NCBI RefSeq assembly: GCF_000217995.1
Contig: NC_015676.1
Span: 1,280,103-1,344,102 of the forward strand
Length of the DNA: 64,000 nt
Direction of reading: 5' to 3'
Origin: Methanosalsum zhilinae DSM 4017
GTDB taxonomy: Archaea; Halobacteriota; Methanosarcinia; Methanosarcinales; Methanosarcinaceae
The position numbers and the translations under genes were made by a program. Numbering within the stretch: the first letter of the stretch is position 1; each line of letters begins with the position of its first letter. This document shows positions 26,401 to 36,247 of the stretch, in pieces. The notes beneath the pieces are model-generated. The model saw only the letters and a list, made by a program, of their open reading frames with translations, searched no databases and was not told the origin of the DNA.

Positions 26401-27039
26401 TTACAGGCCACCGATATCTAGTGATTTTCTAATAAGCTGACTTACACCCAGAGATGTGATGAAATACCAGAATATCCAGTACTGTATAGGCCCAAGTATA
26501 CCATCTACAAGATTCCGCTCACCTATAAACGGAAATATCATTGTGATATCCCCATGCGTACTTATATAAAAATAAGCCCAGAGGAACAGAGGCAGTGAAA
26601 TTACACTGATATAGATCATTGGTCTTATCTGCTGCTTGGACATCTCCAGTTGTTCAGACATCATCTCAGAACGCTGTTTTTCCATCTTTTTCAGCATATG
26701 AGTATTCTGGGATAGCTGTGCTTCCCTGAACTCTTTCTGGAATGCTTTCATCTTTTCCTGAGTTAGCCGCATCTTACGCCAGTCAATAGTGTATTTCTGA
26801 ATAAGGGAAGCATAAAGAGCAGTCACTGCAGCAAGTATAAGAAGTGCAATATGAAAATGTTCCTCCCCTCCTACAACAAACATCACAGGATCCATCAGAA
26901 CTTCAAATGCGTTACCAATTGATTGCCTGAAATCTTCACCAAACAGCAAAATACCAAATAGAAGTGACACTCCAAAAGCAATTAACAATTTATCCAGTAC
27001 ATTTTTAAAATCGGAATTTTTCAAGGCAATCCTCACCAT
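26401..27039 (-). CDS. EMC3/DUF106 membrane-insertion protein (Oxa1 superfamily)
   Basis: 212 residues. Topology fits the DUF106/EMC3/TMCO1 group: two N-terminal helices (about 18-35 and 60-80), a charged cytoplasmic coiled coil (MRLTQEKMKAFQKEFREAQL through about 125), then helices at 135-155 and 180-203. Family members act as YidC/Oxa1-like insertases next to SecY. Start options are ATG 27039 and TTG 27021; the latter has GGTGAGG before it. Directly followed by cmk with no gap, and downstream of secY and adk, which supports a role in membrane-protein insertion. Confidence 0.87.
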   Translation of the reverse strand: MVRIALKNSDFKNVLDKLLIAFGVSLLFGILLFGEDFRQSIGNAFEVLMDPVMFVVGGEEHFHIALLILAAVTALYASLIQKYTIDWRKMRLTQEKMKAFQKEFREAQLSQNTHMLKKMEKQRSEMMSEQLEMSKQQIRPMIYISVISLPLFLWAYFYISTHGDITMIFPFIGERNLVDGILGPIQYWIFWYFITSLGVSQLIRKSLDIGGL

Positions 27040-27074
27040 GACAAATTTTTGTATTTAATTAGTACTCAAAATCA

Positions 27075-27719
27075 TTACTTACTTAATAAAGTATTGATTC
27101 TATTAAGTACTTCGTCTACATTTCCTGTACCATCTATTGTCATAAGTACATCTTTGTCTTCATAATATTCAATAAGCGGATAAGTCTGTTTCTTGTAGAC
27201 AGACAATCTCTGCAATATTACATCCTTTTTATCATCATCCCGCTGATAAAGTTGTCCACCACACAGATCACAGATATTTTCCTTCTCAGGAGGATTGAAT
27301 TCAACATGATAACTTGCACCACAGTCATTGCACAAACGTCTTCCAGAAAGACGTCTTACCAGTTCCTCATCCGGGACATCAAGATTAATTACTGCATCTA
27401 CTGGTTTATCAAGTTCGTCCAGGATGTCGTCGAGTGCATCTGCCTGAGGAACTGTTCTTGGATACCCATCAAGCAGGAAACCTGAAGATGTATCATCTTC
27501 AGATAACCTGTTCTTTATCAGGTTGATAAGAACATCATCCGGTACAAGTTCTCCTTTATCCATATATTTTTTAGCTTCAAGTCCCAACTCGGTCTCAGAT
27601 TTTACATTTTCTCTCAATATATCACCTGTGGATATATGAGGAATGTCATACTTTATAGAAAGTTTTTTAGCCTGGGTGCCTTTACCGGCACCAGGCGGTC
27701 CAAATAGTATCAGATTCAT
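27075..27719 (-). CDS. adk: Adenylate kinase, long zinc-lid type
   Basis: 214 residues with P-loop GPPGAGKGTQAKKL, the AMP-binding HISTGDILREN, LLDGYPRTVPQADAL and a full LID domain holding two Cys pairs, CNDCGASYHVEF and CDLCGGQLY, a structural zinc site. This is the bacterial-like long form and not the short trimeric AdkA of Methanococcus and Sulfolobus. It balances AMP, ADP and ATP. Encoded between secY and the EMC3-like gene. Confidence 0.97.
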   Translation of the reverse strand: MNLILFGPPGAGKGTQAKKLSIKYDIPHISTGDILRENVKSETELGLEAKKYMDKGELVPDDVLINLIKNRLSEDDTSSGFLLDGYPRTVPQADALDDILDELDKPVDAVINLDVPDEELVRRLSGRRLCNDCGASYHVEFNPPEKENICDLCGGQLYQRDDDKKDVILQRLSVYKKQTYPLIEYYEDKDVLMTIDGTGNVDEVLNRINTLLSK

Positions 27720-27737
27720 TCAGAGAAACCTCCTTAA

Positions 27738-29216
27738 TTATTTTTCTCCACCAAAGAATGATCTAAGCATTGGATGCATTTCCATCATCTGTTCTGAGGC
27801 AATATCTTCATACAGCCGATATAGAATACTTACAGCAAGCAGAAGACCCATACCTCCAGCCTCACCAATTGTACCAAGAAGGCTTGCAATCAGAGTTAAA
27901 AGTCCAACGAATGCACCACCAATCACAGTAACTTTTGGAATATATCTGCCCATTACCTTCTCAATACTTCCTATATTTCTCCTGAATCCAGGAATCTGCA
28001 TTCCGGAATTGAATATCTTCTGAGATGTTTGTTTTGCACCCATACCGGTAGTTTCAACCCAGAAAATTGCAAATATGGCACCACCAACGATTAGAATGGT
28101 TGCATCAATTAAAACATGCAGACCAATCTGCCAGGTTGCAGGAGCCGCAACACCCATTCCAGCAAAGGATTCTGCCACAAGAGATGGCACCCAGTCATAA
28201 GGACTGTGAATAGGAGATAGATAATACATCAGACCACTTACAGGTGTCGATCCAACGAATTCACCAAGGAAAGTAATGCCTCGGCTGTCCAGTAGCATAC
28301 CAATTATTTGAATGTTTGCCTGTAGAGCCCTGACAAAGATCATTGGAAGAACTGAAGCATATATAAGCTTTACAGGGAACCTTCCACGAGCACCCCTTGC
28401 CGCACTGTGGGCCAGCGGGATCTCAATACGGCTACTTTCTGCATAAACAACCAGAAGGAAAATACCAACTGTGGTAATAAGTGCTAGTATTCCACCGGTG
28501 ATCATTATAAACATTATCCCATCCAGTGAAAATTCCAGTAGATGAGTATTTTGAAGAATATGTATCCATTTTGGAATAACACCTATTGGGAGGCCAACCT
28601 GATCAGGTCTCCAGTTGATCAGACCGGTAATAATCTGCTGGGAAACCTCAGCAACAATAAATAGTCCTACACCAGAGCCAATTCCCCATTTTGAAACTAT
28701 CTCATCCATAAATAGTATCAGCACACCACCGATACAAACCTGAATGAATATCATCCATGTGATGACTCCAAGACTTACACCCAGTGCCTGAGCTAACCCT
28801 GGATCCGGAAGCAAAAAGCCACCCCATATCTGCGGAAGCGTTTCCAGAACAATCATTACAAAAACCAGAAATTTCTGTGCACCCTGGAAGAATGCCTGAT
28901 CAGCAGGATCTGAAAGATCCAGTTTAATTACATCGGCACCGACCAGCAACTGCAGCACAATTGATGCTGTGACGATTGGCCCAATACCAAGAAGAAGTAG
29001 TGATCCGTGTGCACCTGCAAAGAATGCACGATATGCCTCAAAAAGATCTATGGACTCCGGGGATAATCCAAACAAAGGAACATTCCTAAGTGCAAAATAC
29101 AACAGCAGAATTGCAAGTGTCCACCACAGTTTGCTTTTGAAATGGACATGACCTTCAGGTCCTGTTACAGCCGGTAATTTGCTAAAAATTGGTCCCAAAC
29201 TCTCCCTAAAACTCAT
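27738..29216 (-). CDS. secY: Preprotein translocase subunit SecY
   Basis: 492 residues, ten membrane helices, the channel subunit of the Sec translocon. Recognisable parts: the plug region after helix 1 (SPESIDLFEAYRAFFAGAHG), LLLGIGPIVTASIVLQLLVG (helix 2), GSGVGLFIVAEVSQQI (helix 5), the cytoplasmic loop ESSRIEIPLAHSAARGARGR that binds the ribosome, and IPGFRRNIGSIEKVMGRYIP before helix 9. Follows L15 in the super-operon as in other archaea. Confidence 0.97.
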   Translation of the reverse strand: MSFRESLGPIFSKLPAVTGPEGHVHFKSKLWWTLAILLLYFALRNVPLFGLSPESIDLFEAYRAFFAGAHGSLLLLGIGPIVTASIVLQLLVGADVIKLDLSDPADQAFFQGAQKFLVFVMIVLETLPQIWGGFLLPDPGLAQALGVSLGVITWMIFIQVCIGGVLILFMDEIVSKWGIGSGVGLFIVAEVSQQIITGLINWRPDQVGLPIGVIPKWIHILQNTHLLEFSLDGIMFIMITGGILALITTVGIFLLVVYAESSRIEIPLAHSAARGARGRFPVKLIYASVLPMIFVRALQANIQIIGMLLDSRGITFLGEFVGSTPVSGLMYYLSPIHSPYDWVPSLVAESFAGMGVAAPATWQIGLHVLIDATILIVGGAIFAIFWVETTGMGAKQTSQKIFNSGMQIPGFRRNIGSIEKVMGRYIPKVTVIGGAFVGLLTLIASLLGTIGEAGGMGLLLAVSILYRLYEDIASEQMMEMHPMLRSFFGGEK

Positions 29217-29299
29217 AAATTATTCCCTCTTAAAAATTTTTAAATCTCAGATCGCCGCAACGCAGAAAACGTCAGGGAGAAGTAATGTCCTTTATGGCA

Positions 29300-29734
29300 T
29301 TACTCCTTCAGTTCAATACATTTTCCACCACTGCTTTCTATTTTATCACGTGCGGTGCTGGAGAACTTTTCTGCAGTTACAATCAGGTTTTTAGTAACCT
29401 TTCCGTTACCAAGCACCTTCTCAATACCTATGTCTGCAAGATTGATGTGATAGGCACCATCTTTCAACTGGGCCAAGCCATCTTCGATCAACTGGTCAGA
29501 AAGTTCATCGATCTCTCCTACATTTACTATAGATACATAATTGACCATCTTCTGCGGGCGCTTGAATCCTTCCTTTCCGAAGGTGTATCCACGTTGCATA
29601 GCTCTTACATTATGGTGCTTGCATCCACCTGCCTTACCCCGGCCACCTCTGTTTCCAGCTCCACGCCGGTTCTTGCTGGTACCACCACCACAGGTTCTGG
29701 AGCCTCTGAATTTTTTAGTTTTAAATTTACTCAT
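29300..29734 (-). CDS. rpl15: 50S ribosomal protein L15
   Basis: uL15, 144 residues. The Gly/Arg-rich N-terminal tail [40 protein letters not shown] reaches into the 23S core; the globular C-terminus has [20 protein letters not shown] and [23 protein letters not shown] follows GAGGTGG. Confidence 0.97.
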   Translation of the reverse strand: MSKFKTKKFRGSRTCGGGTSKNRRGAGNRGGRGKAGGCKHHNVRAMQRGYTFGKEGFKRPQKMVNYVSIVNVGEIDELSDQLIEDGLAQLKDGAYHINLADIGIEKVLGNGKVTKNLIVTAEKFSSTARDKIESSGGKCIELKE

Positions 29735-29746
29735 GATTCAGCCACC

Positions 29747-30214
29747 TTACCTCATTTTATTTAACAGCCCATTTATTTCTTCACCGTGGTTCCCCAGAAC
29801 TCCACCCATCTGCGCACTTCTCTTAATGCCTGCATGCCCCTTACGAGGGGGATGAAGCCTGAAAACGGGTTTAAGCTTTGGAACATCTTTTAATGTAGCT
29901 CTGTTCTCATAGACTGCCTGAGCAAAGTCCTCAATTGACTCAAAATCTGTGTTAGTGGAAATGTATTCGTCGGTGAGTCGAGAACCTCCTTCCAGTCTTC
30001 CTCGGTTTTTGAGCATCTGGGTAAGTGTTTTTGCATCTATTACCCCGTATGCAACATAATCCTTTACTTTCTGGATCATACCTCTGTTGTGAGCATTATC
30101 TTCCAGAACAACACAATGATTAATCCTGTGTAATCTAAGCATTTTCAGGGTATCCTCAATTGATCCCCTTACATTTACCTGACCACGAACTCTAACTACA
30201 GCATACATTTTCAA
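29747..30214 (-). CDS. rpl30: 50S ribosomal protein L30
   Basis: uL30, 155 residues, archaeal/eukaryotic L7-like length. N-terminal [20 protein letters not shown] with [20 protein letters not shown] is the core ferredoxin-like fold; the archaeal C-terminal extension ends [20 protein letters not shown]. Overlaps the S5 stop by 4 bases. Confidence 0.97.
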   Translation of the reverse strand: MKMYAVVRVRGQVNVRGSIEDTLKMLRLHRINHCVVLEDNAHNRGMIQKVKDYVAYGVIDAKTLTQMLKNRGRLEGGSRLTDEYISTNTDFESIEDFAQAVYENRATLKDVPKLKPVFRLHPPRKGHAGIKRSAQMGGVLGNHGEEINGLLNKMR

Positions 30215-30849
30215 TAGGCCTCCAATTCAGTATTATTCAGAGGGGATCTTACTGTATTAGTTTTCTTTAATGCTACATATGTTGCCTTAGCAAAGTTGAG
30301 AGTGGTACGGGTAGTTCCTTCGGTCCGGGTCCAGACATCTTTTATCCCTGCCTTTTCAAGAACCTTCTTAGCAGTGCTTCCGGCTGCAAGTCCCAGTCCT
30401 CTTGGAGCAGGCTTGAGCTCAACTATTACACTTCCAGCTTTTCCACGAACTTCAGATGGAACTGTATGATTAAGGCCACATCCGCATTCCCATGATCCAC
30501 AGCCACGTTTGATCCGGATTATGTTGAGCTTTGCGTTATCAATGGCTTTTCTTATTGCAGGTCCAACCTGCGCATCCTTGGCCTGCCCAAGTCCGACAAA
30601 CCCGTCACCATTTCCAACTATAACAGTAGCCCTGAACTTTACTCTACGGCCAGAGTCAGTCATCCTCTGAACCATATTGATATCAAGAACCTCGTCCTCA
30701 AGGTCCGGCAATAGAGTATCAATTATTTTTGATTCCCGGATTGGGAGCCCAGAATCAATAGCTTCATCAATAGAAGTTATCTGTCCTTCCTGAACAAGTC
30801 TTCCAAGCATTGTCTTGGGAACCCATTCCTCTGTATATTCATAAGCCAT
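30211..30849 (-). CDS. rps5: 30S ribosomal protein S5
   Basis: uS5, 212 residues. Double-stranded RNA-binding N-domain ([40 protein letters not shown]) and C-domain ([40 protein letters not shown]). Acts in decoding fidelity at the mRNA entrance. Confidence 0.97.
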   Translation of the reverse strand: MAYEYTEEWVPKTMLGRLVQEGQITSIDEAIDSGLPIRESKIIDTLLPDLEDEVLDINMVQRMTDSGRRVKFRATVIVGNGDGFVGLGQAKDAQVGPAIRKAIDNAKLNIIRIKRGCGSWECGCGLNHTVPSEVRGKAGSVIVELKPAPRGLGLAAGSTAKKVLEKAGIKDVWTRTEGTTRTTLNFAKATYVALKKTNTVRSPLNNTELEAY

Positions 30850-30859
30850 ATTAAATCAC

Positions 30860-31381
30860 CTAATTAAAATCAGAAAGTATCTTCTCTCTGGCTGCTTCAA
30901 ACTGTTCAGACAGATTGGACCCTTCTATATATTCATCCACATGTTCGCCTTTTATTCTATCATCTGAAGGGAATATTTCAGGGTTATGAGGAATGTCCAA
31001 TCCAGCATCTACAGTTCCTTTAAGTGCTGCATAAACACGGGAACCTTTAGATGAAGCCTGCAAACCGATATCCAGTATTCCACTGTCATATCCTTCCTTC
31101 AAAGCTTTGTAGCCAAAAAGTAATCCTGTCAGATATGCAGCAGTTGTATTTCCAGTTGATCCTTCATAACCATACTTATTCAATTCTGTTGATACTGCAG
31201 ATGATAAAGTTACATCTCCCTCTAAACGGGAATTCACCAGCTGAATCTGGATATGTTTAGAACTTTTGCGAACTACAACACGATTCTGTTTGGATAAGAT
31301 AAGTTTTAGCCGTTGATGATAGTTAGTTCGTCCTTCCCGTCGCCTTCTAAATGCAACTTTATATCTTGGACCTGTTGCCAT
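30860..31381 (-). CDS. rpl18: 50S ribosomal protein L18
   Basis: uL18, 173 residues, archaeal form. Binds 5S rRNA through [20 protein letters not shown]; the core has [20 protein letters not shown] and [20 protein letters not shown]. The acidic tail ends [20 protein letters not shown]. Confidence 0.97.
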   Translation of the reverse strand: MATGPRYKVAFRRRREGRTNYHQRLKLILSKQNRVVVRKSSKHIQIQLVNSRLEGDVTLSSAVSTELNKYGYEGSTGNTTAAYLTGLLFGYKALKEGYDSGILDIGLQASSKGSRVYAALKGTVDAGLDIPHNPEIFPSDDRIKGEHVDEYIEGSNLSEQFEAAREKILSDFN

Positions 31382-31425
31382 TTGTAAATCCTCCGCATCT
31401 TCATTGTAAAAAATTAAATATTAAA

Positions 31426-31884
31426 TTATTCCTGCTTTTTGATAAGGTTCTGTGACTCAAGATGAGATTCGAGATGAGCTACATTACGATATTCTCCACC
31501 TTTTGCTTTTCTATAGATTTTACAGTAAGCAGATTTCTCAAGAGCTCCTTCAGCACGAAGTTCTTTAAGCCTTTTTCTCAGTGAACGGATCTTCTTCATC
31601 CACTGTTCTTTAGTAGGATTTCGTGCACCTTTTTTACCTTTTCTTGATCCGTGCCCTTTTTGGTGTCCATACTTGCGTTTTGCATCTCTGAGTCTTGCAC
31701 GACCTCGGCTGACACCCTTTACTTTCTGTGCCTTAATACTTCCATTCTGTATGAGGGTTCTGATATCTTCCCTGGTAATTGCAACTGCAATTTCTTCTGA
31801 AGCTGTAGGATCCATCCAGACCCTGTGAACACCGCATTTAAGTATTTCAGATGCCATTCTTTTCTGATTGGATAGGTCTGTCAT
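31426..31884 (-). CDS. rpl19e: 50S ribosomal protein L19e
   Basis: eL19, 152 residues, absent from bacteria. Blocks: [20 protein letters not shown], the basic stretch [34 protein letters not shown], and a C-terminal helix [19 protein letters not shown]. Overlaps the L32e stop by 4 bases. Confidence 0.97.
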   Translation of the reverse strand: MTDLSNQKRMASEILKCGVHRVWMDPTASEEIAVAITREDIRTLIQNGSIKAQKVKGVSRGRARLRDAKRKYGHQKGHGSRKGKKGARNPTKEQWMKKIRSLRKRLKELRAEGALEKSAYCKIYRKAKGGEYRNVAHLESHLESQNLIKKQE

Positions 31885-32306
31885 TCTTCAGCACCTCCTC
31901 GAAGGTTAAGGATTTTAATTCCTATATCCATAGCCTTTGACTCTATTAAAGACCTTTTTCTGCCTCCTACAGTTCTTCCAATCCTGATTGCCTGAGTTAA
32001 TGGATCTACGTTATCAATATCAGATAAAGTGTTAACCATAACTTCCTGATATCCGGAAGGATGAAGGCCTTTTACCTTTGAAGGACTACCATATCCTACC
32101 TGTGCAAGAGAACCTTTTGCCTTTATGTGCCTTCGAAGCTTGCTCTGCAAACCTCTTGGTTTTCTCCAGTTGGAATCAAGACGCTTGTGTTTATGTGAAT
32201 CTGCCCTTTTAAACTGGGGCTTTTTATCCTTCTGAACTTTTCGCACTTTAAATAGACGTTTTGATTCTTCATCCATCGCAAGTTCACCATTATTGGTATT
32301 TTCCAT
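31881..32306 (-). CDS. rpl32e: 50S ribosomal protein L32e
   Basis: eL32, 141 residues. The family core runs [20 protein letters not shown] to [20 protein letters not shown] and [20 protein letters not shown]. An acidic N-terminal leader of about 25 residues ([14 protein letters not shown]) precedes the core; internal ATG codons could trim it. Confidence 0.96.
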   Translation of the reverse strand: MENTNNGELAMDEESKRLFKVRKVQKDKKPQFKRADSHKHKRLDSNWRKPRGLQSKLRRHIKAKGSLAQVGYGSPSKVKGLHPSGYQEVMVNTLSDIDNVDPLTQAIRIGRTVGGRKRSLIESKAMDIGIKILNLRGGAEE

Positions 32307-32315
32307 TTAGACCAC

Positions 32316-32849
32316 CTACACTCTCTTCTCCGTTAGGTATATTCCATCCTGGAATACACGTGGATCAAATTTTTTAATCCGGGTCAGCTGTTCAATATTT
32401 GCTGCAGTCTGACCAACATCTTCCTTATTGATTCCTTCAATTATGATTTCATCTCCACTTGTTTTGACCGTCGTATCACCAACGATCCTGGCAGAGCGGG
32501 GTTTTTTCTCACCAAGGAAGTTATTGACCACAAGCTTATTTCCTTCTACTTTGAGTTGCATAGGAAAGTGAGAATATACAACCTTCATTTTATACTCAAA
32601 GCCTTCGGTTACCCCTTTGATCATATTACGCATATGGGATGCGATAGTACCAACCATTGCCTTCTGTGTTTTCTTGTTAGATACAGCGTCGACAATAATT
32701 TCTGAATCAGCTATTTCTATACTTATGCCTGGATACCAGAAATGCCTTTCATTACTTCCTTTTTCTCCAGATGCTTTTAGTATATTTCCTTCAAATGTAA
32801 CTGTGACATCATCAGGGATTGGTACAACTTTAGTAATTTCTTTTGCCAT
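32316..32849 (-). CDS. rpl6: 50S ribosomal protein L6
   Basis: uL6, 177 residues, two repeated beta-alpha domains. [20 protein letters not shown] begins the first; [20 protein letters not shown] and the archaeal [20 protein letters not shown] near the end mark the second. Lies near the GTPase-associated centre. Confidence 0.97.
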   Translation of the reverse strand: MAKEITKVVPIPDDVTVTFEGNILKASGEKGSNERHFWYPGISIEIADSEIIVDAVSNKKTQKAMVGTIASHMRNMIKGVTEGFEYKMKVVYSHFPMQLKVEGNKLVVNNFLGEKKPRSARIVGDTTVKTSGDEIIIEGINKEDVGQTAANIEQLTRIKKFDPRVFQDGIYLTEKRV

Positions 32850-32868
32850 ATCTTCATCTCCTCAATCA

Positions 32869-33261
32869 TCAGTACACATATGCGAGTAGCTGGCCGCCGA
32901 TATTACTCTCACGCGCCTCGATCTGAGACAATACACCCTCAGAAGTTGTGAGAATAAGTGCTCCAAAATTTCTAGCTGGCAAATATTGTTTTTCCCATTT
33001 TTCAAATTCTTCGGATTGTACTGAATATCGCGGTTTAATTGCTCCGCATTTATTAATTCTTCCAATCAGCTTTACCTCATAAATTCCTGCTTTTCCGTCT
33101 TCAATGAACTCAAACTCGCCAATATATCCGTTATCCTTCATGACTTTGAGTACATTTCCAATTAGCTTAGAAGCCGGTTTAATTGTGCAGGACTGTTTTC
33201 CAATATCTTCTGCATTTTTTATAGTTGACAGTGCATTAGCCAGAGGATCCAATAAAACCAT
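32869..33261 (-). CDS. rps8: 30S ribosomal protein S8
   Basis: uS8, 130 residues. [20 protein letters not shown] and [20 protein letters not shown] form the N-domain; [20 protein letters not shown] and the C-terminal GGQLLAYVY form the 16S rRNA helix 21 binding domain. Confidence 0.97.
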   Translation of the reverse strand: MVLLDPLANALSTIKNAEDIGKQSCTIKPASKLIGNVLKVMKDNGYIGEFEFIEDGKAGIYEVKLIGRINKCGAIKPRYSVQSEEFEKWEKQYLPARNFGALILTTSEGVLSQIEARESNIGGQLLAYVY

Positions 33262-33272
33262 AATAATTCACC

Positions 33273-33428
33273 TCATGTATATTTTTCAAATCCCATTTCA
33301 TGGGCCATCTCACGGAAACAATGTCGACACATACATATCCCATATTTTCTCACAAGACCCTGCTTTCTACCACAGCGCCTGCATTCAAGTAAAGCTACCG
33401 TGTCTTCTTTTTTGACCTGAGCCATCAT
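33273..33428 (-). CDS. rps14: 30S ribosomal protein S14, zinc type
   Basis: Short gene of 50-51 residues. The product contains [20 protein letters not shown] then [18 protein letters not shown], with the four Cys (CxxC ... CxxC) of the zinc-ribbon form of uS14. Two consecutive ATGs: the first overlaps the L5 stop as ATGA, the second (33425) has better spacing from GGAGGT; either gives the same body. Confidence 0.95.
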   Translation of the reverse strand: MMAQVKKEDTVALLECRRCGRKQGLVRKYGICMCRHCFREMAHEMGFEKYT

Positions 33429-33934
33429 TCTACCTCCACGCCATATTTATCTTTAAAGAACGATATTGAATCCTCTTTGGTTATCCTATGTGATATGGGT
33501 ACCTTACGTTTTGCAATCACCCTCTTACCTATCCTGTATCCAGGGCGTTTGAGGACTACAATGACATCCATTCCGAATATGCCAATGTTTGGATCATATC
33601 TCATTCCAGGAAAATCGGTATGCTCCTCAATTCCAAAAGCCACGTTCCCATTATTATCAAACTGTGCTGAATCAAGTTTGTGTTCTATAATTTCAAGAGA
33701 TGTGCTGAGGAAATTTTCTGCTCGCTCTCCCCTAAGTGTAACCTTACAGCCAATAGGTTCTTTTTTCTTAATTCCAAATCCTGGAAGAGTCCTTTTAGCA
33801 TGTGTTTCAACTATTTTTTGCCCAGTGATCTTTTCAAGAATCCCTTCACCATTTACAAGATGCTGGCCACTTTCACCAACACCCATATGGACAACTACCT
33901 TATCAACTTTAGGGATTAGCATAGGATTACTCAT
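33425..33934 (-). CDS. rpl5: 50S ribosomal protein L5
   Basis: uL5, 169 residues from ATG 33934, preferred over upstream GTGs because GGTGGTGA precedes it; it then overlaps the S4e stop by 8 bases. Blocks: [40 protein letters not shown] and [20 protein letters not shown]. Binds 5S rRNA and contacts the P-site tRNA. Confidence 0.96.
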   Translation of the reverse strand: MSNPMLIPKVDKVVVHMGVGESGQHLVNGEGILEKITGQKIVETHAKRTLPGFGIKKKEPIGCKVTLRGERAENFLSTSLEIIEHKLDSAQFDNNGNVAFGIEEHTDFPGMRYDPNIGIFGMDVIVVLKRPGYRIGKRVIAKRKVPISHRITKEDSISFFKDKYGVEVE

Positions 33935-34637
33935 AAGTTTCACCACCCAGGTCTATTTCAGGTTCTTTCTCCCCAACAATCACAACATAATCTTCGATTG
34001 TTTCAAAGTCATACTCACCTGATACAGCTACGGTGTTATTCTTAGAGCTGCGAACCTTATTTATAGATCTGATAGTTCCAAGTTCACCTGAATGAGTACC
34101 GCCTACAATCATCGCAAGGTTTCCTTCTTTATACTCAATATGCTTTACTATCTCCTTATCAGGTAAAGAGATTATAACTGAGTCGTTAGGTTTGTACTCA
34201 CTGGTAGCTATAATATTGGTACCATCACTTAAATTAAGCTGAACCTTTCCTCCTTTGACAGTGGTCTTTCCATTGATCTTGCACAGCTTTGTGGTAGTTA
34301 TGTCCTGTAGCTGATTCAAGACCAATCTTCCCTTCCTATCAAGGAGTACTATATATGAAAGATTATTCAGTGGAATTGTTATAATGTCAAATAATCCGAT
34401 TGGAAAACGTACATCTTTTCTCACAGTTCCGTCAACCAGTATTTTTCCATCTGACAAAACCTTCTTAGCTTCACTACTATTGTCCACAAGTTCCAGCATA
34501 TCCCTTAGAACAATCCCGATTGGAACGCTCTGTGCTTTATGGTGAGGGCCTGGTCTTGTTGATAATGCCCATTTATTGGCTTTTTTTGGTATTTGCCAAC
34601 TTTTAGGTACTGATATTCTTTTTTGATGTTTGCCCAC
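33927..34637 (-). CDS. rps4e: 30S ribosomal protein S4e
   Basis: eS4, 236 residues from the GTG at 34637, which gives the standard N-terminus [20 protein letters not shown] and has GGTGA just before it. An S4-like RNA-binding domain ([38 protein letters not shown]), a central domain and a KOW segment ([20 protein letters not shown]) follow. Present in archaea and eukaryotes only. Confidence 0.96.
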   Translation of the reverse strand: MGKHQKRISVPKSWQIPKKANKWALSTRPGPHHKAQSVPIGIVLRDMLELVDNSSEAKKVLSDGKILVDGTVRKDVRFPIGLFDIITIPLNNLSYIVLLDRKGRLVLNQLQDITTTKLCKINGKTTVKGGKVQLNLSDGTNIIATSEYKPNDSVIISLPDKEIVKHIEYKEGNLAMIVGGTHSGELGTIRSINKVRSSKNNTVAVSGEYDFETIEDYVVIVGEKEPEIDLGGETYE

Positions 34638-34647
34638 AAAAATCACC

Positions 34648-35001
34648 TTATTTCTTACTTAATCTGGATTTTCTTTTCTCATCCTTCAATTCCAGTTTTG
34701 TAATAATAACATTTGAAGGATGGATCGGCCTTGCTACTTCAGTACCATCTGCTTTGATGGATATTGCTCCTTCGACCGATAATGTTCCTCTCTTTAATGA
34801 GACCTCTTCAACTTCGCCTGTAATGCCCGCATAATCTCCACATGCGATTTTAACAGTATCTCCAACTGCAACACGGGCACTTTTTCGACCGTATTTTTCC
34901 CGCAGGTCTTTTGAAAGTGGGGCTCTTAGATATTTCTGCCTTATATGAAGAGGTGCATTGTATCTTCCTTTTCTTTGCTTTCTTGGTTGTTTTGACACCA
35001 T
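34648..35001 (-). CDS. rpl24: 50S ribosomal protein L24
   Basis: uL24, 117 residues from ATG 35001 with GAGGTG upstream. [20 protein letters not shown] is the archaeal N-terminus; the KOW motif is [20 protein letters not shown]. It binds near the peptide exit tunnel and starts 50S assembly. Confidence 0.96.
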   Translation of the reverse strand: MVSKQPRKQRKGRYNAPLHIRQKYLRAPLSKDLREKYGRKSARVAVGDTVKIACGDYAGITGEVEEVSLKRGTLSVEGAISIKADGTEVARPIHPSNVIITKLELKDEKRKSRLSKK

Positions 35002-35011
35002 AAATAACACC

Positions 35012-35410
35012 TCACACAATTATAGAAGCTGTAGTACCTATCTTAGGATACCTTTCAGCCACTTCTCTTGCAATAGGACCTTTTACATCTGTGCCTTTTG
35101 GTATACCGGTTTCATCAGTAATCACCACAGCATTGTCCTCGAATGATACACGAAGACCATCAGGTCTTCTGAACTCTTTCTTCTGCCGGACAACAACTGC
35201 ATGCAGTATCTGTCTTCGCATCTCTGGTGTTCCTTTCTTTACAGAAACGACGCACATATCTCCAATTCCTGCTCTTGGATGCCGGTTCTTAACGCCTCTA
35301 TACTTTTTCACAGAGATGATCTCTACAGTTCGTGCACCAGTATTATCCACACAGTCTATATTAGCACCTGCATTCAATGCACGTGGAATTTTTGATCTCA
35401 TTCCTTTCAT
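35012..35410 (-). CDS. rpl14: 50S ribosomal protein L14
   Basis: uL14, 132 residues. The true start is the ATG at 35410, which overlaps the S17 stop (ATGA); the longer open frame upstream is S17 sequence out of frame. Core: [40 protein letters not shown] and [20 protein letters not shown]. Forms an inter-subunit bridge. Confidence 0.97.
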   Translation of the reverse strand: MKGMRSKIPRALNAGANIDCVDNTGARTVEIISVKKYRGVKNRHPRAGIGDMCVVSVKKGTPEMRRQILHAVVVRQKKEFRRPDGLRVSFEDNAVVITDETGIPKGTDVKGPIAREVAERYPKIGTTASIIV

Positions 35411-35736
35411 CTCTGTTCCTCCGCTTTGATCACTACAAAAGACTTGGTTTTGCTTAGTGGTCTGCATTCTGCAATAGTTACAACATCCCCTACCTTTGCA
35501 TTGATACATGGAGGGTTGTGTGCATGAATTTTTGACTGTCTCTTTTCATATCTCTGGTATTTGTCTACCAGTGTTTCATGACTTCTCTGGATAACCACTG
35601 TCTTTGTCATTTTGTTACTGACGACGTTCCCGGATAGAACTTGACCTCTGACCTTCAATGATCCATGAAAAGGACAATCAACATCATTACATTCTTCCTG
35701 AGGAATAGGGACATCCAGTCCAATATTTCGTACCAT
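35407..35736 (-). CDS. rps17: 30S ribosomal protein S17
   Basis: uS17, 109 residues, archaeal form with the N-terminal [20 protein letters not shown]. The OB-fold core has [40 protein letters not shown] and [20 protein letters not shown] primary 16S rRNA binder. Confidence 0.97.
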   Translation of the reverse strand: MVRNIGLDVPIPQEECNDVDCPFHGSLKVRGQVLSGNVVSNKMTKTVVIQRSHETLVDKYQRYEKRQSKIHAHNPPCINAKVGDVVTIAECRPLSKTKSFVVIKAEEQR

Positions 35737-35742
35737 GACTAA

Positions 35743-36039
35743 TTACCTCATGCGTATTTTCATTATATTCTTAATTCTGTTTTCGGGTTGTGAGAGTAAT
35801 AGATTACCATTAACCTGTACATATTTTTCAGCAGAATTGTTCTTTATTTGAAACACGAAAGTTGAATTTTTTTTTGGAACCATTTTTTCACCGTTCTCAG
35901 TATCTATAATCAACGTGTTCTGTGTTTCATCAACAACTCTGCCTTCCATACCTACGTAGCTTTTGTTACTCGAATCTGTTATATTTACATTAAGACCTAT
36001 TAGTTCATGAAATATCAGATTTGAGCATGAAATCTCCAA
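35743..36039 (-). CDS. rnp1: RNase P protein component 1 (Rpp29)
   Basis: 98 residues, the Rpp29/Pop4 Sm-like barrel subunit of archaeal RNase P. Motifs: ISCSNLIFHELIGLNVNITD, YVGMEGRVVDETQNTLIIDT and KKNSTFVFQI. It pairs with Rpp21 on the RNA specificity domain. Its position between L29 and S17 is the standard archaeal one, joining tRNA maturation to ribosome synthesis. Confidence 0.92.
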   Translation of the reverse strand: MEISCSNLIFHELIGLNVNITDSSNKSYVGMEGRVVDETQNTLIIDTENGEKMVPKKNSTFVFQIKNNSAEKYVQVNGNLLLSQPENRIKNIMKIRMR

Positions 36040-36040
36040 T

Positions 36041-36244
36041 TCAACTCTCCTTTAACTCATGCTGGATTGTTTTTATCCTTGCTATGGTCCTTTTCAATTC
36101 ACCAATTCGTCCAGGATTTTCAGGAGCTCCACCTGCTGATGCAAGTGCATATTCACGGATTAGATCGGATTCCATTTTTTCAAGTTCATCCATTCTCTCC
36201 TCTGGAGTCATATTCCGTATTTCCTTCCTTCTAAGGATTGCCAT
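36041..36244 (-). CDS. rpl29: 50S ribosomal protein L29
   Basis: uL29, 67 residues: a two-helix hairpin, [20 protein letters not shown], then [20 protein letters not shown] and [15 protein letters not shown]. The [11 protein letters not shown] turn is the archaeal family mark. It stands at the tunnel exit where SRP docks. Only one base separates its stop from the Rpp29 start. Confidence 0.96.
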   Translation of the reverse strand: MAILRRKEIRNMTPEERMDELEKMESDLIREYALASAGGAPENPGRIGELKRTIARIKTIQHELKES

Positions 36245-36247
36245 AAA

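Noticed and set aside
35411-35509. N-terminal extension of L14
   Set aside because: It is out-of-frame S17 sequence; the ATG overlapping the S17 stop gives the family's normal length.
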